Shown piece by piece: positions 35,776 to 45,594 of a stretch of DNA of 64,000 nt. The translations under genes and the position numbers were made by a program. Where the stretch lies: contig CANJKZ010000541.1 in assembly GCA_947471745.1 (NCBI GenBank), positions 372,001 to 436,000 on the forward strand, given 5' to 3'. The notes beneath the pieces were generated by a model. That model did no database searches. It had not been told where the DNA came from and worked only from the letters and a program-made list of their open reading frames with translations. The DNA comes from Closterium sp. Naga37s-1. Its lineage: Eukaryota; Streptophyta; Zygnematophyceae; Desmidiales; Closteriaceae. The first letter of the stretch is position 1. Each line of letters starts with the position of its first letter.

Positions 35776-38681
35776 CTTCCACCTCCCAGTCTGGCGGCCT
35801 CTCAGCAGCAGCCATTGCGGGCATTGCCGTGGCTGCTGTGGCCTCCCTGCTGCTGCTGATTGGCGTGCTTCTATGCTGGAGGGGCAACACGAAAGAGGCA
35901 GCACGAGGAGCAGCTGCAGTACACAACGACGGGATTGATATCGAAGTGCAAATGAAACCTGAAGGTACGATGCAAAAGTCCAGGAACCCTCCCTCCCGCA
36001 CTCCCCCCGTTCCTTCCTCTCTTTGTGCTGATCATCGTAAGGCAAAGGAAAAAAGGCATTAGCAATAGAAAAGGCCATGTTACACTATGCAGATGCCTGC
36101 CTTTTCCAAGCCGTGGTTCAACTTCCCAACATGCCGTATGCAAAGCCGTGCTCTGAAATCTGTGCAAGTGCTCTGATGCTGCATCCGTTGGGGCTCATAC
36201 CATAAATGAGCAGGTCTGGCAGGCAGCGTGGCGGCCTCGCACTGCACGGAGTACGCCAGGCACACCTATGACTCTTGAACAATTTATTCGAGCACACTTC
36301 GTGCTTACGCCATGCTCCTTATCTCACTTATCCCATGAACCTGGAGGCCCGGCAGGCAGTGTGGCGGCGTTGCACTGCACGGAGTACTCCCTGGAGGAAG
36401 TGCTCACAGCCACCAGCAACTGGGCGAGTGGCAACCAACTGAGGTCGGGCGCCTTTGGTGACGTGTACAAGGGCGTGTCTCCGCGCGATGGCACCACACT
36501 GTGGGCCGTCAAGCGAGCCAAGCTGCTCGATGCTGACTTCCAGCGAGAGGTGAGAAACTTTCCTGCCGCATGCTTTGACAATGCAGGTAGCTCTCTGCCA
36601 TTGCAAAAGCATGTATACGTTGAATGCCACTACGTCACTATTTTACATGCAGTATATCCGTATGGAGATCAGCAGCTGGAGTGGAGCTAACTATCCAAGT
36701 TGATGCCATGTGCCTGTCGCAGGTCCGACTCATGGCCGACAAGAACCATCCCGACGTTGTGCGGCTGCTTGGGTTCGCCATTGGCGGGGGCATAAAGACA
36801 CAGCCAGAGCATGTCTTGATCTACGAGTTTGTTTCAATTGACAGCCTTGAGAAGTTGATGAAAACAGGTAATGATGTTGCCATAAACCAAGATCATTTTT
36901 AGCTTTTCTTTCATGAGAGAATTGATTGACGTGTTTCTTCCATGATTTTGTGTCACTCGTATCGTGTACTCTTGCAGAAGCTCCCTTCCGCCTCAGCTTG
37001 AAGCAGCAGCTGGACATCCTTATTGGTGCTGGGTTGGCGTACCTCCACAGCTTTGGACTAGTGCATCGCGACATCAAACCCGCCAACATCCTCCTCACAC
37101 AAAACATGCAGGCAAGCCCTTTGCAAGTTCCAAACTGAAACTGAGGTATCATTTCCTAGGGATGAGTGTAATTTCAGGCAATGCATGCAACACTCACTAT
37201 AAGAGAGCTGTGTGCAACACAGTTGCATGTAACGGGATTTTTGACAATATTTGGTGGGACAACAGAGCTGACTCTTAGTTGTGGAGTCAGCTTGAAGACA
37301 CCTGTTTGTCTGTCTGTACTTCATTTATGGAGTTCCTCTTCCCTCGTGCCATGCCTTCCATCAGGCCAAGGTTGCGGAATTTGGACTTGTGACAGCGGAG
37401 GAGGGTATGAGCACGGGGACCACTCGAGTCATGGGAACACCAGGCTATGTGGATCCCATCTACACGCAGAGGTCAAAGGCAACCAGGGCCAGTGATGTTT
37501 ACAGGTGAACTTGGTGAAGAAAATGCTGATAAAACTGCTGATTTCAGAGGTGTTCAAGGCGATCAAGCGCACAATACATCTCATGTTTCTGTGCACTTGC
37601 TTCTCATGTTTGTGTGCACTTACTTCCCACGTTTGTGTGCACTTACTTCTCATGCTTGTACACTGATTCTGCAAATGTGTATTGGTCATGTGCTTCACCT
37701 ACCATGCATTGATCGTGCGCTTATGCCACCGCACCTTCATCATGCTCTATCTAGTAACACATGGGCCATGGCCACCGTATATTGTACATGCGATAACCAC
37801 CCCAACTGCTATCAACTATCCCACCCTCGGTGCAGCTTCGGCGTGCTTATGCTTGTGGTGCTCACTGGACGAAGGCCATTGAGCATTGTTGATGGAGACA
37901 GCGTGCACATTCTGGCATGGGTAAGCCTCACCGGCGCTTGGCATGCACATGGCATGGCTGTTACATATGAAATGAATGATGCACATTGCACCAACATGGC
38001 ACAAGGCAGCACTATTGCACAAAGTGGCACTCTTGCGCATGGCACATTGGTGAGCATAATATGAGAGGCGAAATTGCAAATGCTGAGACTTGAACCTACA
38101 ACCTCTAAGAATAAAGGTGAGAAGATTCCCACTGGGAGCACACGGCGTGAGCATTGCACATGGCACCAATACTGGACATGGCATCAGTATTACACGAGCC
38201 ACCACGATTGCTCATGGCACCAATATTGCATTCAGAATTGCCATTTCCAGGGTAGCGATGGTTCACCCAACCAAATAATTCAAGCAGGCAGCGTTGTATT
38301 GTGTCTTTGTCAAATCTTGCTTGCAACCTGCTGCCTTCCCCACCTAATTGAATACACCAGGTGGAGGCTTGCCTCTCTTCTGGCACCCCGGACCGCCTCA
38401 AGGAACTGCTGATGAGCATGGACGCCCCGGATGATGCTGTGCTGCGCCTGGCCCAGCTGGCTCTCAGCTGCACGGTGCAGCGCACTGCAAGCCGACCCAC
38501 CACGGCAGAGATTTCCAATGAGCTGCAGGGAGTCAGGAACGAGGTGGTGGGGAGAGTGGAGCTCAGTGCTGCGGTTAAAGTGGATGCTCTAGTCAAGGAG
38601 ATGAGAGGGGCATCTCCAATGGATGCTCACTTGAACGAGATTAACGAACTCCTGCACGGAGATTCCTTTGACGATCCGTGA
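35776..38681 (+). CDS. Receptor-like protein kinase (transmembrane and kinase exons)
   Basis: Exons 35776-35964, 36356-36549, 36723-36867, 36978-37111, 37365-37504, 37836-37920 and 38361-38681 join in consistent phase. The first encodes a single membrane segment ([20 protein letters not shown], then VLLCWRG). The kinase follows: nucleotide loop [15 protein letters not shown] lysine, QREV helix-C Glu, [11 protein letters not shown], catalytic [11 protein letters not shown], activation segment [17 protein letters not shown] and a C-terminal lobe ending near [11 protein letters not shown]. This is the plant RLK/Pelle family, which signals from the plasma membrane. Two positions are unusual: the first Gly of the loop is Arg, and DFG reads EFG (AKVAEFGLV). 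The intron after 37111 is GC-AG. The extracellular domain is not recognised, so the ligand is unknown. The stop at 38679 is followed by a 21-bp repeat. Confidence 0.85.
36223..36278 (+). pseudogene. Duplicate stop-containing copy of the first kinase exon
   Basis: After tctggcag this reads [18 protein letters not shown] and then TGA, paralleling [17 protein letters not shown] at the true exon start 36356. The upstream 25-30 bases are also similar (cataccataaatgagcagg against cttatcccatgaacctggagg), so acceptor and exon start were duplicated together. The phase fits the membrane exon, so inclusion would end the protein just inside the membrane and remove the kinase. Confidence 0.65.
37580..37671. 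repeat. 23-bp tandem repeat in a kinase intron
   Basis: Four diverged copies of ctcatgtttgtgtgcactta plus ctt in the intron 37505-37835. A looser repeat of atggcacc/ttgcaca-type words fills much of the next intron (about 37975-38235). Confidence 0.75.
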
Positions 38682-38739
38682 TTCACGTGGCCTGTACTCC
38701 CGCAGGTTTCAGGTCTGGTGCTAAGATTGGTTCTGTTAC

Positions 38740-38896
38740 ATTCGGAATATGAGGGGTTTCCTTTTGGGTATAAGGTGTTTCATTCTGGATATGAGGTGTT
38801 TCGTTCTGGATATGAAGTGTTTCATTCTGGATATGAGGGGTTTCGTTCTGGATATGAGTTGTTTCATTCTGAATATGAGGTGTTTCATTCTGGATC
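38740..38896. repeat. 21-bp tandem repeat after the kinase stop
   Basis: About seven copies of ggatatgaggtgtttcattc plus t begin some 60 bases after the kinase stop codon, presumably in its 3' UTR. Being 21 bp, the repeat reads as a 7-residue peptide repeat, but no gene context supports translation. Confidence 0.85.
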
Positions 38897-39330
38897 TTCC
38901 AGTGGTGATGCGGCAGATGGTGTGGGGAACAAAGGCAGAGTGGAATTATTGTGTGCTACAAAAAAAAAAAAAAATTTATTACTGTGTGAAACATATATTA
39001 TACGTGACTATATCATTATGTGTGTTGAAACTGCATTGCCTACATGTGTGGATGAGGCTCGCCGATGATGAGCTGAATTTTTGCACGTCTCAGGGCTTTT
39101 TACTTGACCTCTACGCAGGCAGCTTCAGATTCTGCAGAGGTGCTAAGAAGTTGGTTGAGTATCATTCTGGATATGAGGTGTTGGTTTTGCAGAGGTAATG
39201 CAGCAGATGGTGTGGTAAAAAAAGGCAGAGTGTGACATGACAATCTACTTGTGTTGGTTGCCTACCTGTATGGAAGTGGCTCACCAACGCTGACTCTTTC
39301 AACACGTCTCAGGGATCTTTGTATAGTTTG
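38885..39330. repeat. Diverged tandem duplication of the kinase 3' flank
   Basis: The block beginning attctggat, continuing gcggcagatggtgtgg and aaaggcagagtgg, and ending near cacgtctcaggg (about 38885-39094) recurs from about 39165 to 39314 with substitutions and length changes. Nothing coding is seen in either copy. An A-rich tract lies at 38959-38973. Confidence 0.6.
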
Positions 39331-40354
39331 GCATAGCAAAAAGTAAGTTCGGTTTGGCCAAACTTATGCGAGTCAATCCGAGCCAAACTTATTTGTAGGC
39401 ACAATGCACAATGGTACGACCTGAACCAACCTCAGTTAGAGTAAAGACGTTAGGTTCGGTTAGTCTTGTGGTTGTGCTGTGGTCTTGTGAAGTTTGTGTA
39501 CCCATTCCAGGCCCTACGATATCAGGAATTTTCCCCTGAAATTCCTGATTTTCAGCCTACTTTTGTGTACCTACACTGGTTTTTCAGTGTGTAGAGTTTT
39601 GTGAGACTGATTTTTCAGACTTCATTTCATAGTTAACACTGAGTTTCCAGCCTTTTATCGAAGTGTACACTGAATGCACATTCCTGTTCCTTCCTGAAAA
39701 ACGCTCGAGATGACCAGCACTCCGACACTTATACTTTTGTAGGACCCATAGTTGATAGCTTGGATTGGCTCAGCTGTTAGTAAAATCGGAATCGAAGTGT
39801 AAGGTCTGAGGTTTGATTCCCTGGATTGGCTCAAGTTGTTAGGTATGTAATTATGTCGAACGTTTAGTGTGGATGAAAATCAGGGTTATTTTTTGAAGAA
39901 CCCTGAAAAATCAGGCATTTTTTTCTAGGAACACTGAAAATCAGCCTTTTTTTCACAGGGACCCTGATGCATCAACGTCCCTAAAAGTGAATCTGAGGGC
40001 CTGACCCATTCCATCGCAAATACAAAGTACTAGGTCTTGTGCATGAACGCTAGCAAAGTGACCACTGGTTTGTCAATTTTGTAATTTTGGGGCTATCAGT
40101 TAAGTCTTCAAAAACAATCCACTCACTATCTAGAATACCCAACCCAAGCAACAGCTGAAGTTAACCATCCCACTTCACTTCACCCCCCATCCAGGTAAAC
40201 CCAGCCCAACCATCAGCCAAAGCTCAACACTCCACCTCACCTGAACCATTGCAACCGGAAGCCGAGTTTACTGGACCATCACACATCACCCAATGCTAAG
40301 TAAAAGTCCCACCATCAGTCAAATCTCACAAGACCACATCACAACCACAAGAGG
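39331..40354. other. Non-coding intergenic DNA
   Basis: No gene found. Between about 39525 and 39975 words of the type cctgattttcag and ctgaaaatcag recur in both orientations, suggesting a decayed fold-back or MITE-like sequence. A tRNA-like SINE candidate lies inside this block. The remainder (39990-40350) shows nothing I can support. Confidence 0.5.
39766..39820 (+). mobile_element. tRNA-like SINE candidate
   Basis: tggctcagctgt at 39766 fits the RNA polymerase III A box and ggtttgattcc at 39810 fits the B box (one C-to-T from consensus), 44 bases apart as in tRNA-derived SINEs. No complete cloverleaf, tail or target duplication was found. Confidence 0.38.
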
Positions 40355-40800
40355 GTGTTCAGCACTCACAACCAGTTCGAGTTAAACTGCAAACAATTCG
40401 ACCCGAACGGTGAGAAGTTTGACCCGGCTCCACACAATGACCAGTTTGACTTGGTTCAACAGTTGACCAGTTTGATCCGGTTCAACAAACTGACCAGCTT
40501 GAGTCAGATAAACAAACAGAACAGTTTGAGTCAGTTCAGCAAACTCACCAGTCTGACCTGGTTCAACAAACTGACCAGCTTGAGTCAGTTAAAAAAAACT
40601 GACCAGTTTGACTCGGTTCAACAAACTGACCAGTTTGACTCGCTTCAACGAACTGACCAGTTTGAGTCAGTTCAGTAAAATGACCAGTCTGACTCAGTTC
40701 AACATGACCAGTGGTTCAACAAACTGACCTGTTTGACTCGATTCAACAACTCACCAGTTTGATTTGTTTCAAGAAACTCACCAGTTTAACTTTGAGGAAA
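40355..40800. repeat. 27-bp tandem array, left part
   Basis: Degenerate copies of a 27-bp unit containing caaactgaccagtttg and ctcggttcaa. The unit core is a perfect dyad (CAAACTG-AC-CAGTTTG). The same array resumes at 45595 beyond the Ty3/gypsy fossil, so the element sits in a once continuous satellite. Confidence 0.9.
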
Positions 40801-40904
40801 ATGGATCGGTGAACTTAAGGCACAATAGGAAGAAGAAATATCATTAGCAAGAAGATGGTACAAGTCTTAGAGACTAGAGCAAGGTCCTTATCCAAGGATG
40901 AGTT

Positions 40905-41879
40905 CTAGTGAAGTGAGAAGCCACATTTATTTGGCTGAACTCTTGAGGCTAGCTGCAGCACCTCAAGGTTGAGGGCATCTACTTTGGCTTGCTGGATGCT
41001 CATCTTTCCCCCTTGCACCTCAAACCCCAGGTACTTCACCGTGCTGCAGCCGAACTCGCACTTCTTTGGGTGGCAGGTCGGTCCTGCTTCTTGGATGGCC
41101 TCTAGTGTTGCTTGCACGTCCTTGACGTGTTGCTCAGGGCTCGGACTGAAGACTATGACGTCGTCTATGTAGCAGGCTGCTGCTGGCACGTTTCTCAGCA
41201 CTGCATCCATGACTCGCTGAAACAGCGCCGAGGCATTCTTCATGCCAAAAGGCATGCACCTCCATTCGTACAATCCGTCTGGCCCATGGAAGGCCGTCTT
41301 CTTGCGGTCCTCTGCCTTGATGGGTATCTGGTTGAATCCCTGCCTGAGATCTAGTGTTGAGAACACCACTGCCCCCTGTAGCTTATCAAAGATTTCTTCG
41401 GCGGATTACATGGGGTATCTGTCTGCTACCGTCACCTTGTTCAAGCCCCTGTAGTCCCCGCACATTCTCCTCGCCGACACTTCCCCTATGAGGTCTTTCC
41501 TGGCTGCCACCACTGTCGCCGCCGCATAGTCACTCTCTGAGCGCTGTATCAGCCCTGCTTCCAGTAGCTCCGCGCATTTTTCCATGCACACGTCAATATC
41601 TCCTGGGCTCATCCGCCTCTTCCTCTGGTAGATCGGCATCTCTGTGGTCAGTTTAATTTCCGTGACATGGGACTTGCACTCCCCTAGTTCCTGCAGGGTG
41701 TAGGCGAAGCTCTGCCTGTGTTGCTTTAGGACTCCCTGCAGTTGCTCGGCTGCTGCTGCCCCCATTCCTGTGCCTATGGGCCACTCTTCTTCGGGTGTCC
41801 TCTCCTCCTTTTTTCCTTTCTCTGCTTCAGCTTCCGCCCCTCCTTCTGCCTCCTCCTCCGGCCCCGCGGCCCCCTTCAC
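40905..41879 (-). CDS. Ty3/gypsy reverse transcriptase region (fossil)
   Basis: Typical reverse transcriptase words are present: CGDYRGLNKVTVADRYPM, STLDLRQGFNQIPI, KTAFHGPDGLYEWRCMPFGM, the catalytic YIDDVIVFSPS and KCEFGCSTVKYLGFEV. The domain is followed by little more pol sequence before array DNA returns. Part of the broken element at 40905-45594. Confidence 0.85.
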
Positions 41880-41979
41880 ACTCCAGAGCCATGCATGCCC
41901 ATCCTTCTCTGATCCTCGTCTCTTGCTGCTCTTCGATAGCTTGCAGCTGCCTCATCCCCCTTTCCACTTCCAGATCCTC

Positions 41980-43065
41980 CTGGTACCTCCCACTAATCTC
42001 TATCTCCCTCTGGATGTCCTTAGTCTTGAGGTGCATGCGGATTGTCTCAATCAGCCAGCTCATGACATTGAGGTCCATGGCTCGCCCTATCGCAGCCCTC
42101 CTCTGCTTCTCCGTTACGCTCGGATGCGCCGTTGCATCCCATCGGTGACCCATGGCTGCTTCCCTTTCCCGTGCCGTCGGCTCTTCCCATTTCCCACTCC
42201 TGGCGTCGTACACCATCCCAGGTCCTGGCAATTCTCCTTCCATGCGGAACCCCCATGGTCCCTCGTAGGCTACCAAGGTAGGCAGCGCCTGCCGCGGATT
42301 CCCGGGTTCGTTGCACTGGTACTGAGAGGGGTGGTCCGAGATCTTCACTGGTGCCGGAAGTCTGTTGGGTCCCAATATGTCGCTCACTAGCCTCGGCTCC
42401 GGCCGCTGCATCTGTGCAAGGGAGTGCCTCAGGCAGGCTTCTGACACCCCATTCTGCCAGTACCTCCTAGGCCGATGCGCCCTGGATCCCAGCTGTGCCG
42501 CGTCTACTGGCACTCCCCTTCCCACCGCTGCTTCTATCTCGGCGAACGCCGACTTCACTGGCTCTCGCTTGTCCTCGCCCAGGTCTACGTTCTCCAGGAT
42601 GTAGATCACTTCTCCTTGCTTTTTCTGTATCACCTCCAGTACCTTCCGCAAATCTCTGAAGGATGCCCCCCGTGGGTCCTCCATCCCTCTTCCTTCTCCT
42701 GCTCTTGAATAGCCCTGGCACTCCCATCCCGCCACTACTAGGTCTACTTGCCCCCAATTTTCCAGCTGCTCCTCTGTGATATCCCTCACGTCATCCACCG
42801 TGGCCTCGTCTTCTGCCGGGATGGCCGTGCTCTGCATCTGCTGGGGGTAGTCTTCTATTAGCTTCAGGGCGTGATGCCTAGCCATCCGGCGTACCACCGG
42901 GTCCTTCTCCACATGCACCAACTTCCTGACGAAGCAGCCCGCCTTCAGCGCCGCCGCTAATCCAGTCCCTATGCCTCCGTACAGCTCCAGCACACACAAT
43001 GCACTTTCCAGCGCCCACACTCGGCTTACTCTTTCCTTTAGCGAGGGAGGATCCTCTCCTCTCAC
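41980..43065 (-). CDS. C5-cytosine DNA methyltransferase domain in the Ty3/gypsy fossil
   Basis: The approximately 360-residue domain shows the ordered motifs of C5 DNA methyltransferases. These are the AdoMet-binding ELYGGIGTG (residues 27-35), an acidic VEKDP (52-56), DDVRDIT (91-97), the catalytic-Cys loop AGWECQGYSRAG (Cys 116), ENV (158-160), QLGSRAHRPRRYW (191-203) and a C-terminal GRAMDLNVMSWL. The GSRAHRPRRYW stretch recalls the DNMT3/DRM branch. It lies between protease and reverse transcriptase on the same strand, so it is cargo of the retroelement rather than a host gene. C5 methyltransferases acquired by retrotransposons have been reported in dinoflagellates and a charophyte alga (recalled from the literature, not checked here). 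Activity cannot be claimed. Confidence 0.85.
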
Positions 43066-43335
43066 TCTCCGTTCTGTCCTGCCCTCATACTCCTGCGCGT
43101 ACTTCTCCCAGCTCCAGTCGTCCAGCTCTCCTGACAGGTCCTTCCTTCGCGCTTGATACGCTTCTTTTGGCTCCTGTCTTACAAACTTTACGGGCAGCGT
43201 GCCGACCGAGCTCTTTGGGTCCTAGTATTGCACTCGGTATAGTACTTTTTCCTGCCAGGTGCATATGGTGGCCCTCACCCTGTAGAGTAGCTCCATGCCC
43301 ACCAATATGTCATAGTCCTCGGACTCGGAGACCCC

Positions 43336-45324
43336 TCAGTTGAGCCTGATACAGTATTCTTTCTTTGTCCCTGGCAGCAGTACCACTTCGATGGGCCTTC
43401 GGGTGCGCGGCATCCACTTCGGCTCCCCCCCTTCGGTGGTCATCAGCAGTATGCCTCTCTCTACCAGGCGCCCCGGTAGATCCAGCTTCAGCTGCTTCGC
43501 TAGGCCCTTGCCTAGCAAGACATGGTGGGCTCCGGTGTCTATGATGGCTTGCCCCACTGGCAGGCCTCCCACCGTTAAGCTTCCCTTCTCGGCTATCAAG
43601 ACTGAGGCTTGGCAGACGAGCCTCTCGTTTGGGTGCCTGCGCATCCCAGCCCCACTGCTTCCTCCTGCTCGATCATTCTTTCGGCTTCTCTCCACCGTCA
43701 GGCTGCTCCCCTGCGTCGCTGTGTTCCGTGGCCTCAGATCAATCTCGTCTCTCTCGCGCGGGTAGGCCATGCACGAGTACTTCTTAATGTATTCTTCTTC
43801 CTCCTCTTCTGTCCCTTCCACTTCCTCATATGCCAGCATGGCTCTCTCCCGGTGCGTCGTGGTCGACCTTCCTTCTAGCTTCAGCTGCAGTCTTTTTATT
43901 TCCGCCTGTAGCCCCTCCCTTGTCTCCTGTCCCTCTTCTCTCTTCCTGCTGTAACATTCCACTTTCTTGTGTCCCCTCTTCCCGCAGTTCTCGCACGTGG
44001 GCGCTTTTGGGCAGTCTCTTTTTAAGTATCCCCCTTCTCCGCATTCGTGGCACCTCCTGCTGTCGATGCGGCTCACGGCTGCTTGCTCAGGCTCAGGTAT
44101 CGCTGCGGCCGCCCAGGTCGTCTTGGGTTTGATTCGCGACTCTCCGTCTTCCAGGTCTAGCAGCCGTTGCGCATGCTCCGTCCGTTTGGCCAGTCCATAC
44201 ACCTCCTTGAGTGTGATGTCTGCCCCAATTCCATACACGGTGTTTCGCACAACCCCCTTTAGCTCCTCATCCAGGCCGCGGACGAACTTGCGCACCAGAA
44301 GCCTTTCTTCTTTACACTCTAAGTCGTCAGCTAGCTCTTTCAGTCGGCAGTAGTACGCGAGCAGGGACTCGTCTCTCTTCCGGCGGAACTCTCGGAACTC
44401 CTCTACTCTTGCCTTGGTCTGCCCCTGGAACTCCCTTTTTAGCATTTCCAGGAACCTAGCCGTGGGATTCTCTACTTCCAGACACTCCACTTCCTCCAGT
44501 ATCTCCTCCCGCACCATCCGGTAGTAGGTCTCGGCTTCTCCTGAGAGCGTCACCACCATGCGTCTGAAGAATTCGCCTGGATCCATCCCGTCCCTTTCCC
44601 AGCAGTACTTGACTGTCTCCAGCTGCATTAGGTAGTTCTTCAGCGACGGTCCCACTCCTGGAATTCCCGTAAAGCGCTCGGCGACTTCGATTTTCGGTAG
44701 TCCTGCGGTGGTCCACCGATGCGCCTTGGGAGATATGGGACACGACGGTTCTTCGATCTGTACCGCGACTCTGCTTTCCACCAGTTCGTGGTCGTGCGGG
44801 GCTTGCTGCCCTCCGCTACCGTTACCCCGTGTCCATTCTTCTTTTGCCTCTCTTGCCCGCCTTTGCATTCCGGGCATATTTCTCGGCGATCTGGTTTCAT
44901 ATCGCGTTTCCCATCGCGCTCTCGCTTCGCTCGCCCATTGTGGGTTGATCAGGGTTCCTCCGGGATCTGAGCTGACATGTAACTTCCCCTCCATGTCTTG
45001 ATCTGCTTCGCGCGCTCTCTGATGTGGGGTACGATACGACGGGGGAGTACGCCGCGGGCTGGTACGCTCGGCGGAATCTACGCCGTCCGTCGTTACTACT
45101 CTGGGCTGCGCTCTCCAACTTGGCGCGGCCTGCAGGTTTTCTCTACTGTCACTTAATCTAGACTTGAGCCGAAATTCTTCGGTCATCGCTCTTACGTGCA
45201 GTTTCCTTGCGAGTTTGTAAAAAGCTCCTCTGCCTACAGAGGTGGCAACTATCGGTGGGGATGAGCTCGGCAGACTCACTTCTCTCCCCAGGCTCAGCTC
45301 ATTGCTTGCTAGGATTGGCTCCAC
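43336..45324 (-). CDS. Ty3/gypsy gag and protease region (fossil)
   Basis: A 662-codon region. The retrotransposon gag core is recognisable (WERDGMDPGEFFRRMVVTLS, then SLLAYYCRLKELADDLE). Two zinc-knuckle-like motifs follow (RCHECGEGG and CENCGKRGHKKVEC). A retropepsin-type motif, AIIDTGAHHVLLGKGLA, lies near the end. Order and spacing are those of a chromovirus-like Ty3/gypsy element. It is part of a fossil element and is not a host gene. Confidence 0.85.
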   Translation of the reverse strand: MEPILASNELSLGREVSLPSSSPPIVATSVGRGAFYKLARKLHVRAMTEEFRLKSRLSDSRENLQAAPSWRAQPRVVTTDGVDSAERTSPRRTPPSYRTPHQRAREADQDMEGKLHVSSDPGGTLINPQWASEARARWETRYETRSPRNMPGMQRRAREAKEEWTRGNGSGGQQAPHDHELVESRVAVQIEEPSCPISPKAHRWTTAGLPKIEVAERFTGIPGVGPSLKNYLMQLETVKYCWERDGMDPGEFFRRMVVTLSGEAETYYRMVREEILEEVECLEVENPTARFLEMLKREFQGQTKARVEEFREFRRKRDESLLAYYCRLKELADDLECKEERLLVRKFVRGLDEELKGVVRNTVYGIGADITLKEVYGLAKRTEHAQRLLDLEDGESRIKPKTTWAAAAIPEPEQAAVSRIDSRRCHECGEGGYLKRDCPKAPTCENCGKRGHKKVECYSRKREEGQETREGLQAEIKRLQLKLEGRSTTTHRERAMLAYEEVEGTEEEEEEYIKKYSCMAYPRERDEIDLRPRNTATQGSSLTVERSRKNDRAGGSSGAGMRRHPNERLVCQASVLIAEKGSLTVGGLPVGQAIIDTGAHHVLLGKGLAKQLKLDLPGRLVERGILLMTTEGGEPKWMPRTRRPIEVVLLPGTKKEYCIRLN

Positions 45325-45349
45325 GCGTGCTTGGTGCTAAGGGTTTCGC

Positions 45350-45594
45350 CAGCCTTTATTGTAGCTCAGTGTGAAAACAAGCTCGCAAGCAAGGATCCCC
45401 TACTTGCCCTACTGCTTAAGTAATTGCTAGCAGTGGTTACCGTTGCCGAGCAACGGTGCTTTCGGCCATCTCGGTTCCATCTCCCACGCTAACATTCCCT
45501 TTTCCCCCTTCCTTCGATACAGCATCTTTGGCCTAGTTTCTATAGTCCTGCTTTATATCTTAGTTATTTCTACTCTATGATAGAAAGCATGACA
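45350..45594 (-). repeat. Probable 5' LTR of the Ty3/gypsy fossil
   Basis: Starts TGTCATGC on the - strand directly against array DNA, and includes a TATA-like agatataaagc and an aataaagg signal, as expected for an LTR promoter and R region. Its inner end is not fixed because no partner LTR is visible. Confidence 0.5.

Larger units (their letters stand above)
40905..45594 (-). mobile_element. Ty3/gypsy fossil carrying a DNA methyltransferase domain
   Basis: The element runs on the - strand from a 5' LTR (outer end tgtcatgctttctatcat at 45594) through gag, protease, a C5-cytosine methyltransferase-like domain and reverse transcriptase. RNase H, integrase and a second LTR were not recognised, so it is broken, with a few breaks at most in the part that remains. 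It interrupts the 27-bp array. Absence of a second LTR prevents dating from LTR divergence; the long open domains suggest moderate rather than great age. Confidence 0.85.
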
